Shown here: piece after piece, positions 1-6,630 of the stretch | Position numbering within the stretch: position 1 is the first letter of the stretch | How the letters are laid out: each line of letters starts with the position of its first letter | Origin: Spirochaetaceae bacterium | GTDB taxonomy: Bacteria > Spirochaetota > Spirochaetia > SZUA-6 > Bin103 | Length of the DNA: 6,630 bases | Assembly: GCA_028820215.1 (NCBI GenBank) | Contig: JAPPKD010000329.1 | Location: 1 to 6,630, forward strand | Direction: 5' to 3' | Position numbers and translations under genes: made by a program | Notes under the pieces: model-generated | Databases searched by the model: none | Told to the model about the DNA's origin: nothing | The model's input: only the letters and a program-made list of their open reading frames with translations

Positions 1-146
1 GTCCCGGTGCGCACCCATCGGCCGGCGGCGGCGGTTCCGGGGCTGAGCTACGCGCCGACATCGCCCGCCAACCCGACGCCGGGAGCGGGCCGCGCGCGAC
101 CGCGGGGGGGCGCCCGGCGGACGAAGCGCCCGCGCATGGCGGCTCG
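1..146. other. Upstream segment of unresolved content
   Basis: No gene can be established here. In the addB frame there is no stop from position 3 onward, and also no ATG, GTG, TTG or CTG before 147. The encoded stretch would be rich in Gly, Ala and Pro and looks like a linker or non-coding sequence, not a fold. In the frame beginning at position 2 a TGA lies at 44-46. An upstream gene could therefore end there with a basic tail (RRRRFRG), leaving about 100 bases before addB, but fourteen codons are too few to judge. A run of seven G at 104-110 is a possible sequencing-error spot that would shift the upstream frame. I see no convincing promoter, terminator or strong ribosome binding site. Confidence 0.4.
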
Positions 147-3100
147 GTGCTGGTGGTATGCGCCGACGTTGCCAGGCTGGAGCAGGCGTTCGTGGATCAG
201 GTGGTCATCGCCAAGCGGGCAGACCCGGCGGCGGCGGTGCTGGTGGTGGTCGGCTCCCACCTGCAGCACATCTACCTGCGCCGCCTGCTGGCCCGCTCGC
301 TGACCGCGGTGGCCAACGTCCGATTCGTGACCCTGATGGATCTGGCCGGTGAACTGGCCCCCGCGAGCGAAGCCGAACGCAGGGGCGGGGAACACGCGCC
401 CCTGCCGCTGCCCGACGGCGCCCACGTCCCGCTGCTCGAGCACGTCATGGCCGAGCGCCGCTCGCGTGCCGGCGGCGACCGGGCGCTCGGTCTGGCCGAC
501 TCCGGCATGGTGCACGCCGTGGCCGCCACCATCCGTGATCTGCGCGAGGGAGCGATCGCCGCCCGGCTGGTGGGCACCGCCTCGCAGCGTCCGTGGTTGC
601 GCACGCTGGCAACGATGGCTGCCGCATATCGGGCGGCGCTGACCCCGTTTGTCGACGCCACCAGGCGGGTGGCGGAGGCCGCCGCGGCCACGCCGGCGCA
701 CGCGGCGGCCGCCGTTCAGCACGCTGCCCCGGGTGCGAGCGAGGTACTGGTATATGGCATCTACGATGTCAACGCGCTGCAGCTCGGCATGCTCGACCTG
801 CTGGCGCGGACCCTGCCCACCCGTCTGTTCCTGCCATGGAGTGCCCACGCCGAGCCGTTCGCGTTTGCGCACGACACCGTCGACCGGCTCCGCAAGCGCG
901 GCCTGCGGTTGTTGCCATTGGATACCGGCGAGACGGCGCCGGAACGGCGGGCGGCGCGCGCCGTGTTCTCGTGCGCCGACCGCCAGGCGGAGACGGAGGA
1001 GACGGTACGCCGGGTGCTGGAAGATCTCTCCGAGGGCGTGCCGGCGGGCGAGATCGCGATCCTGCACCGCATGGACCCGATCTACGACGAGCTGATCTGC
1101 GGCGTGCTCGACCGCGCCGCGGTGCCCCACTATCGCTCCGCCGGCCAACCGGTGCGGCGGACGGTGGTCGGCCGCGCCGCCCTCAATCTCCTGCAACTGC
1201 TGTACGCCGAGCCGCATCGGGGCACGTTGCTGGAGCTGCTGTCGCTGCCCGGCCTGGACCTCGCCTGGATCGAGACCGCGCCCGAGGATACCGAGCTGAC
1301 GGCGCGACCCGCCCGTTGGGAGGCGTTGAGCAAGGAACTGGGGCTGGTCAAAGGATGGAGCGAGTTCGAGTCGGTGCTCGGCTTCCACATCGAGCATGCC
1401 GCCCGCGGTGACACCGACCAACGCGCGGCCGAGTCGGTGGCCGCGGCCCGCCAACTGCGCGCCGTGGTGCGCACGCTGGCCGGTACCGCGCAACAACTGC
1501 CGACGGTGGAGCGTTGGGAGATCCACGCCAAGCGCTTCCTGGACCTGCTGCGACGGTTCGTGCCGGCGGCGACCGAAACGCCGGCCTGGGATGCAATCGC
1601 GCACCGCATCCGCGCACTGGCCGTGCTCGACCGGGCGGCCACCGGCGCCGCAGCGGTTGCCGCCACCCCGGAGCGGTTCCGCCAGGCCGCGGAGACCGCC
1701 ATTCGCCAGGCGATCGTGTCCGGCGGCTACTTCCAGCGTAGCGGCGTGTTCGTCGGCAACGTGATGAGTGCGCGCCTGGTACGGTTCCGGCGCGCATACG
1801 TGACCGGCTGCGCCGAGCGGACCTTCCCGCCGGTGATCCGCCAGGATCCGCTGCTGCTGGATGCCGAGCGGGAACAGATCAATCGCCGCGCGGCGCGCGG
1901 CTGCTACCTGCCGCTCAAGGGCCGCCGCCTCGACGAGGAGCGCCTGCTGTTCGAGTTGGCCTGCCAGGCCGCGACCGAGCGTCTCACCCTCTCCTACCCG
2001 CGCCGCGGCACCAGTTCGACCAACGTGCGTCTGCCGTCGAGCTTTCTGTTGGAGGAGGTGGGCGACCTGGCCGGCGGCTTCCTGTCCGCAGAAGCACTGG
2101 AGCGGAACGCCGGCGACTGGTACCAGCGCTTGCCGGCGCGCATCGGCTTTGCCGGTGACGGCGCCCGCGGCGCCCTGCGCGCGCTCGACCAGTCCGATCT
2201 GCGCTGGCACGTGCTGGAGCAGGGCGGATCGGGTGCCGTGCCGGCCATCGAGCCCATCTGGCCGACCATCGATGCGGTAAGGGCCCACCAGGCGGCGCGC
2301 CGCACGCGCAGCTTCGGCAGCTTCGACGGCGTCGTGCCGGCGGAGTTGGTGGCTGCCGGCGGCACTCTCGATCGCGACATGACCGCCACCGCGTTGGAGA
2401 ACTTCGCGGTGTGCCCGTACCGGTTCTTCCTGTCCCGCGTGTTGCAGGTGCGCTCCCGCGGCGAGCCGGAACAGACGCTGGAGATCGCCCCGCTGCAACG
2501 CGGCAACCTGGTGCATGCGATCCTCGACGAGTTGGTGCAACAGTTTCTGGCCGGCAACACGTCGTGGCAGCAGTACGTGCACGGAGCGGATGCGGCGTTG
2601 CGGAACATCATGGAGCGGCACGTTGCCGAGCTGCCGGCAGGGGTCACCGGCCTGCCGCTGTCCTGGAACCTGATTCGCGGCCAGGTGGCGGAAGAGCTGG
2701 CCGCCTATGTGCAAGAGGAACGCCGCCGGGCAACCGGGGCTCGGCTCGACCACGACGCCGATGCCGAGGACGGCTGGCAGCCGGTCGCCGCCGAACGGAC
2801 GTTCGAGCGGGTGCCGATTGCCGCCGGCCGGTGGAGCTTGCGGTTCGCCGGCCGGATCGACCGCGTCGACCGCTCGGGCGGCGGCCTGCGCATCGTCGAC
2901 TACAAGACCGGCGCGGCTGCCCGCGACACCGCGGACGGCTACCGCGAAGGCCGCTCCCTGCAACTGCCGGTCTACCTGCACGCCGCGGCACACCTGTATC
3001 GGACCGACCTGGACGCCGGCACCGCCGAGCTGCACTACGTCAGCGACCGCGCCGCCTATCGGCGTCTGGCGTTGAGCGGCGAACAGCTCGCCGGCGACAC

Positions 3101-3338
3101 GCGCTTTGCCGACGTACTGGCCACCATCGCGGAGGCGATCGCCTCCGGCGCGTTCTTCTACCAGCCGGGCGAGCGGCGCGTGCACTGCCGGCTGTGCGAT
3201 TACCGGGACGTGTGCCACACCCGCGTCGCCGACTACGCCAAGCGCAAGGCCGACGGCAGTGCCGCGATCATGGCGCCGTTCCGCGCGATTTCCGCGACCG
3301 GGCAGGACGCCGCGGCGGCGAGGAGCCGCCGGCCATGA
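147..3338 (+). CDS. addB: AddB-like subunit: inactivated helicase fold plus Fe-S PD-(D/E)XK nuclease
   Basis: This is the predicted AddB subunit of a cytoplasmic AddAB helicase-nuclease that resects double-strand DNA ends for RecA loading. The protein is 1063 residues; Bacillus AddB is slightly longer. Residues 1-270 resemble the first helicase-like domain of AddB, but the first strand and loop (LVVCADVARLEQ) have no GxxxxGK P-loop. Residues 273-310 (VFSCADRQAETEE, then IAILHR) and 540-640 (ARLVRFR, DEERLLFE, RLPSSFLLEE) match the second helicase-like part of the family. The nuclease starts near 750: Cys756 (VCPYRFFL), His790 (RGNLVH), Asp905 (GRIDRVD), Asp918 and Lys920 (VDYKTG), and Gln939/Tyr943 (QLPVY). 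Cys1014, Cys1017 and Cys1023 (Cx2Cx5C), with Cys756, match the four-cysteine AddB iron-sulfur cluster. The GTG start is chosen because it sits just before the family's first beta strand and no other in-frame start exists downstream of the window edge; it lacks a clear Shine-Dalgarno. The stop overlaps addA. A generic label, PD-(D/E)XK nuclease family protein, would also fit. Confidence 0.9.
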   Translation: MLVVCADVARLEQAFVDQVVIAKRADPAAAVLVVVGSHLQHIYLRRLLARSLTAVANVRFVTLMDLAGELAPASEAERRGGEHAPLPLPDGAHVPLLEHVMAERRSRAGGDRALGLADSGMVHAVAATIRDLREGAIAARLVGTASQRPWLRTLATMAAAYRAALTPFVDATRRVAEAAAATPAHAAAAVQHAAPGASEVLVYGIYDVNALQLGMLDLLARTLPTRLFLPWSAHAEPFAFAHDTVDRLRKRGLRLLPLDTGETAPERRAARAVFSCADRQAETEETVRRVLEDLSEGVPAGEIAILHRMDPIYDELICGVLDRAAVPHYRSAGQPVRRTVVGRAALNLLQLLYAEPHRGTLLELLSLPGLDLAWIETAPEDTELTARPARWEALSKELGLVKGWSEFESVLGFHIEHAARGDTDQRAAESVAAARQLRAVVRTLAGTAQQLPTVERWEIHAKRFLDLLRRFVPAATETPAWDAIAHRIRALAVLDRAATGAAAVAATPERFRQAAETAIRQAIVSGGYFQRSGVFVGNVMSARLVRFRRAYVTGCAERTFPPVIRQDPLLLDAEREQINRRAARGCYLPLKGRRLDEERLLFELACQAATERLTLSYPRRGTSSTNVRLPSSFLLEEVGDLAGGFLSAEALERNAGDWYQRLPARIGFAGDGARGALRALDQSDLRWHVLEQGGSGAVPAIEPIWPTIDAVRAHQAARRTRSFGSFDGVVPAELVAAGGTLDRDMTATALENFAVCPYRFFLSRVLQVRSRGEPEQTLEIAPLQRGNLVHAILDELVQQFLAGNTSWQQYVHGADAALRNIMERHVAELPAGVTGLPLSWNLIRGQVAEELAAYVQEERRRATGARLDHDADAEDGWQPVAAERTFERVPIAAGRWSLRFAGRIDRVDRSGGGLRIVDYKTGAAARDTADGYREGRSLQLPVYLHAAAHLYRTDLDAGTAELHYVSDRAAYRRLALSGEQLAGDTRFADVLATIAEAIASGAFFYQPGERRVHCRLCDYRDVCHTRVADYAKRKADGSAAIMAPFRAISATGQDAAAARSRRP
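3321..3325 (+). promoter_or_regulatory. Shine-Dalgarno for addA
   Basis: AGGAG lies nine bases before the ATG at 3335, inside the last codons of addB (encoding part of ARSRRP). The motif and spacing are near ideal, which decides the addA start. With the ATGA stop/start overlap at 3335-3338, it suggests addA is translated by newly recruited or re-initiating ribosomes as addB translation ends, keeping subunit amounts balanced. The coupling is inferred from the layout. Confidence 0.8.
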
Positions 3339-6300
3339 CACCACCGCGCCGGGGTGCGGACGCGGCGCCGCAGTCGCCTCCCGGCGGCTCCGGTCGGCAG
3401 CAGCCGGTCGACCACGCCATCCGGGCCGCTGCCACCGGCGATCTGGACACCAGCTTCTTCCTGGAAGCCGGCGCGGGCACCGGCAAGACCCGTATCCTCG
3501 TGGATCGCGTGGTCGAGATCGTGCGCCGCGGCGCGGCGAACATCCGGCAGGTGGTGGTGATCACGTTCACCGAGAAGGCGGCCGGCGAGCTGCGCGCCCG
3601 GATCAGGGACAGCCTGCACGAGGAACTCGAGAACGCCGCCGAACCGCAACGCTCCCGCTACCGCGACGCGTTGCGAGACCTTGTGAGCGCTCACATTGAG
3701 ACCATTCACGCCTTCGCCTCCAGCCTGTTGCGCGAGTTCCCGCTCGAAGCCGGCATCAATCCCGGGTTTCAGCAGCTCGACGAGGTTGCCGGCCGGGTCG
3801 ACTTCCAGGAGCAGTGGGATGACTGGATCTGGAACGTCGAAGGGCCCCGCCTGGCCGCCGTGGAGCGCTGCGTGCGCCTGGGAATGGCGCTGGAAACCGT
3901 GCACCAGGTGGCCGGCATCCTGGACCGCCACCGCGAGTTGCGGCTGTCGGGCGCGGCGGCGCGCAGTCCCGACGCGGAACACAGCCTGGAGCGGCTGCGT
4001 GATCTGCGCGCCGCCGGCGACGACCTGGCCGCGGCATGCACCCGGGACCATGATCGCTGCCTCACGAGTTTCCGCCGGTTCAGCGAGCAACTGGCTTCGG
4101 TGGAACAACTTGACTCGACCGCACCAAGTCCCCGCCGGAGCCGCCTGATCGAGGCGGCATTGCATGGCGTGTCGTTTCGGCCGGCGCCGGGAAACCGCCG
4201 CAACTGGCGCACGGGGGAGGCACTGGAGCAGATGCGCGAACTGCAGGCGGAGGCCCGCGACCTGCTCGTCCGCTTCCACGCCGGCACCAACGACGACGCC
4301 CTGTATCGGCTCGGAGTGGCGCTGACCGCATTCGTCAGGAGTGCCGCCGCGGCGCGCCGGCGCGCCGGCAAGCTCAATTTCGACGACCTCCTGATCGAGG
4401 CGCGGGCCCTGGTCGCGGAAAACGCCGCGGTGCGCGCGGCGCTGCGGGACCGGTTTCGCTTTCTGCTGGTCGACGAATTCCAGGACACCGACCCGCTGCA
4501 GGCCGAAATGGTGTTTCTGCTCGCGGCCGACGAGCGGCCGGCACCGGCCGGCCGCTCAGCCCCCTCCTGGCAGGAGGTTACGCTGCGGCCCGGCAAGCTG
4601 TTCATCGTCGGCGATCCGAAGCAGTCCATCTACCGCTTCCGGCGCGCCGACATCGACACCTACCTGCACGCCAAGGAGGTGTTCCGGCGCCAACCGGACC
4701 GGTGCGCGCGCATCGCGACGGTGTCGCAGAACTTCCGCTCGGTGCCGGAGATCACCGACTGGGTGAACTCCACCTTCGCCGCCGTGCTCAAGCCCGACGC
4801 TCGCTTCCGGGGCGCTCAGCCGGTCTACGAGCCAATTCACGCCTACCGCGCTCCCGCCGGTCAACCGCGGGTCGCGCTGATGTACCCGGCGGCCGCCGTG
4901 CACGAAGCCAAGCTCGCCGACCTGCGCCGAGACGAGGCGGAGGCGGTAGCACGCACCATCGCGGATCTGGTCGCCAACCAGCGCTGGCGGATCGGCGCGG
5001 AGGACGGCACCGACGGTGTGCGCGCCATAGCGTTGCGCGACATCTGCATCCTGGTAGAGACCCGCACTGCCGTGGAGGTATATACCGATGCGCTGGCCGG
5101 CCACGGCGTGCCCTACATCGTGGACGGCGGGCGCGACTTCTTTCAGCACCAGGAGATCAACGACGTGGCGGCGATCCTGCGCGCGGTCGACGACCCCAGC
5201 GACCAGGTTTCGCTGGTGGCGGCGCTGAAGTCGGCGGCATTCTGCTGCTCCGACGTCGACCTGTTGCGCCATCGCATGGCAGGCGGCCGCTTCAGCGTGC
5301 TGGGCCGGACCTTCCCCGACACCCCGGTGGGCCGGGGACTGCGCCAACTTGCCAACCTGTACGAAACCAAGAGCAGCGTGCCGCTCCCGTTCCTGGTCGA
5401 TCGCGCGATTCGCCACAACTTCCTGGCCGAGCCGCTGCTGATCACCAGCCGCGACCGGCAGCGGGTCGCCAACCTGCGCGCCATCGTAGACCGTGCAGCC
5501 GAGTTCGCGGTTGGCGAGACGGACGCGCTACGCCCGTTCGTGCGCTGGCTGACGGCCCGGCAGGGCGACGCCGGCGGCGACCGCGACCTGCACCTGGCCG
5601 AGACCGACGACGACGTGGTGCGCGTCATGACGGTCCACGGCGCCAAGGGGCTGGAGTTCCCGGTCGTGATACTGGCCAAGCTCAGCGCCGGCATCAACCA
5701 CGGCGCGGCCCGGTCGGTAGTGGACCGCGACCGCGGCATGCTGGAGTTCTCGGTGGGCGAGCGCGACAACCGCTTCAGCACGCCCGGATTCGCCGCCGCC
5801 GCCGCCCGCGAGCAAGCCTATGCGCACGCCGAGCAGGCGCGCTTGCTGTACGTGGCCGCCACCCGCGCCCGCGACCTGCTGGTAGTGTCCGCATACCGGT
5901 CGGAGGAGAACCCCGGCATGTTCGTCCATCTTCCCGGACTGCCCTCCTGGGTGTCGGTGTTCGACCGTGGGGTACGCGCCACGCCGGAGGGCGCGCGCAT
6001 CCTCCTCGATACCGATCTCCCGGAACCGCGGCGCCCGGCGCAACCGGCGCCCGAACGCTATCCGGACGATCTCGCCGACCGGTGGCGACAGCGCAGGGCG
6101 CTCCGCATCGAACACCTGCAGCAGGGACCGCGCTACACTACCCCCTCGTTGCTGTCCGCCGAGGCGCACAAGGAGCCACGCGAAACGGAGCCGTCCGACC
6201 GCAGTGCGCCGGAGAAGGACCTGGACCGCTTCGGCGATGCCGACCGAGCGCTCGGAACGGCAGATGGAGCTGCCGGGGTTGCCTTCGTCGGGCCGTCTGC

Positions 6301-6630
6301 GGGTCTGCGCCGCGGTTCGCTGGTCCACGAGGTGCTGTACCGCTGCACGCTCGGCGACCGCGCGGACGCCGCGGCCTGGGCGCGGTGTCTCGCCGACGAA
6401 CAGGGTGTCCCGGAACTCGCCGCGGAGGTGACGCGCCATGCGCACACCATCATCGACAGCGCCGCCATGCGCCGCGTGCTCGCCGCCAGCCGTATCCTGC
6501 GCGAGTTGCCGGTGGCCTGGTACGACGGGCGTGACGGCCGGGATGGCCGGTACGTGGAAGGGTTCGTGGACTTGGCATTCGAGGAAGCGGACGGCTGGGT
6601 GCTGGCCGACTACAAGACCGACGCCCTGCC
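3335..6630 (+). CDS. addA: AddA-like helicase-nuclease subunit (UvrD/RecB family), 3' end cut by window
   Basis: This is the motor subunit of AddAB: an ATP-driven 3'-to-5' superfamily 1A DNA helicase with a RecB-family nuclease at its C-terminus. 1098 codons are visible without a stop; Bacillus AddA is about 1230 residues, so roughly the last tenth is missing. Motifs appear in order: Walker A GAGTGKT (46-52), Ia TFTEKAA (77-83), TIHAF (123-127), NFDDLL (348-353), Walker B/motif II VDEFQDTD (379-386), III GDPKQSIYRFRRAD (426-439), IV NFRS (466-469), V TVHGAKGLEF (766-775) and VI YVAATRAR (839-846). The nuclease part begins with RGSLVH (His998) and continues with GFVDL (Asp1079) and ADYKTD (Asp1092, Lys1094). 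The later QxxxY motif lies beyond the edge. Residues 1-24 are a Pro/Gly-rich tail before the helicase core. Oddities are His27 where relatives usually have the Q-motif Gln, and a DGR triplet repeat at 1064-1072. The start is supported by AGGAG nine bases upstream and the ATGA overlap with addB. RecB proper is less likely, because the partner is AddB-like and not RecC-like. Confidence 0.94.
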   Translation, partial: MTPPRRGADAAPQSPPGGSGRQQPVDHAIRAAATGDLDTSFFLEAGAGTGKTRILVDRVVEIVRRGAANIRQVVVITFTEKAAGELRARIRDSLHEELENAAEPQRSRYRDALRDLVSAHIETIHAFASSLLREFPLEAGINPGFQQLDEVAGRVDFQEQWDDWIWNVEGPRLAAVERCVRLGMALETVHQVAGILDRHRELRLSGAAARSPDAEHSLERLRDLRAAGDDLAAACTRDHDRCLTSFRRFSEQLASVEQLDSTAPSPRRSRLIEAALHGVSFRPAPGNRRNWRTGEALEQMRELQAEARDLLVRFHAGTNDDALYRLGVALTAFVRSAAAARRRAGKLNFDDLLIEARALVAENAAVRAALRDRFRFLLVDEFQDTDPLQAEMVFLLAADERPAPAGRSAPSWQEVTLRPGKLFIVGDPKQSIYRFRRADIDTYLHAKEVFRRQPDRCARIATVSQNFRSVPEITDWVNSTFAAVLKPDARFRGAQPVYEPIHAYRAPAGQPRVALMYPAAAVHEAKLADLRRDEAEAVARTIADLVANQRWRIGAEDGTDGVRAIALRDICILVETRTAVEVYTDALAGHGVPYIVDGGRDFFQHQEINDVAAILRAVDDPSDQVSLVAALKSAAFCCSDVDLLRHRMAGGRFSVLGRTFPDTPVGRGLRQLANLYETKSSVPLPFLVDRAIRHNFLAEPLLITSRDRQRVANLRAIVDRAAEFAVGETDALRPFVRWLTARQGDAGGDRDLHLAETDDDVVRVMTVHGAKGLEFPVVILAKLSAGINHGAARSVVDRDRGMLEFSVGERDNRFSTPGFAAAAAREQAYAHAEQARLLYVAATRARDLLVVSAYRSEENPGMFVHLPGLPSWVSVFDRGVRATPEGARILLDTDLPEPRRPAQPAPERYPDDLADRWRQRRALRIEHLQQGPRYTTPSLLSAEAHKEPRETEPSDRSAPEKDLDRFGDADRALGTADGAAGVAFVGPSAGLRRGSLVHEVLYRCTLGDRADAAAWARCLADEQGVPELAAEVTRHAHTIIDSAAMRRVLAASRILRELPVAWYDGRDGRDGRYVEGFVDLAFEEADGWVLADYKTDAL

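Noticed and set aside
7..303. A 98-codon plus-strand open frame across the start of addB
   Set aside because: It is Arg, Trp and Pro-rich, and two thirds of it overlaps addB out of frame. There is no recognisable fold; it is most likely GC-bias noise, although its first 140 bases cannot be excluded as the tail of something upstream.
48..3344. A 1098-codon open frame on the minus strand covering all of addB, longer than addB itself
   Set aside because: Its codons are exactly in register with addB codons, so it would stop only where addB uses TTA, CTA or TCA, which GC-rich genomes avoid. It ends at the CTA at 48-50. The translation is low-complexity, rich in Gly, Arg, Ala and Gln, with no recognisable domain, while addB in the same DNA has clear motifs throughout.
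3233..5416. Long minus-strand open frames opposite addA (3233-4279, 3769-4629, 4556-5416)
   Set aside because: They lie wholly or almost wholly over addA, whose helicase motifs are unambiguous. Two of the three are codon-aligned shadows that end at a CTA in addB/addA sequence or a TCA codon of addA. No domain or sensible start context is visible.
4702..6534. A 610-codon plus-strand open frame overlapping addA
   Set aside because: It is an out-of-frame shadow. The addA frame over the same bases carries motifs IV, V and VI and the nuclease start, whereas this frame gives an Arg, Gly and Pro-rich sequence without motifs.
147..6630. Identification as RecBCD or as mycobacterial-type AdnAB instead of AddAB
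   Set aside because: RecC lacks the intact nuclease core and Fe-S cysteines seen in the first protein, and no recD is visible. In AdnAB both subunits carry motor motifs, but here the first protein has no P-loop. Gene order addB-addA and the domain content fit AddAB best.
1..6630. Possible novel defence system, mobile element, CRISPR array, tRNA or rRNA
   Set aside because: Apart from the first 146 bases, the window is filled by two overlapping housekeeping repair genes. I saw no direct-repeat array, terminal inverted repeats, transposase or integrase motif, and no tRNA-like cloverleaf. AddAB does degrade foreign linear DNA, but that is a known role.

Overview
The window holds one recognisable module: a tandem addB-addA gene pair on the + strand encoding an AddAB-type helicase-nuclease, the functional counterpart of RecBCD. 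This complex processes double-strand DNA ends for RecA-dependent recombination and degrades unprotected linear DNA. The DNA is very GC-rich (roughly 70% by eye) and codons overwhelmingly end in G or C. That fits a high-GC bacterium, but nothing here fixes the phylum. The protein style resembles AddAB-like pairs in actinobacterial, deltaproteobacterial, spirochaete and similar high-GC lineages; this is an impression only.

Layout: positions 1-146 have no gene I can establish. The addB frame is open back to the window edge, another frame has a stop at 44-46, and there is a 7-G run at 104-110. addB runs 147-3338, probably from a GTG. addA starts at 3335 in an ATGA overlap with the addB stop, behind a good Shine-Dalgarno AGGAG inside the end of addB. 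It stays open to the right edge (6630) and is cut off inside its C-terminal nuclease domain. There is no intergenic gap, so the two genes are almost certainly co-transcribed and translationally coupled.

Roles: AddA carries a full set of superfamily 1 (UvrD/RecB-like) helicase motifs plus the beginning of a RecB-family nuclease with its GFVDL and DYK core. AddB has a helicase-like fold without a P-loop, then an apparently intact PD-(D/E)XK nuclease framed by four cysteines spaced as in the AddB iron-sulfur cluster. The predicted machine therefore has one motor and two nucleases.

I found no RNA gene, mobile element, CRISPR array, terminator or novel system. The points worth a second look are modest: the unresolved addB start, the AddB subunit without a P-loop, a His in place of the usual Gln in the AddA Q-motif, and a DGR triplet repeat in the AddA nuclease domain. 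Very long antisense and out-of-frame ORFs across both genes are GC-bias shadows.
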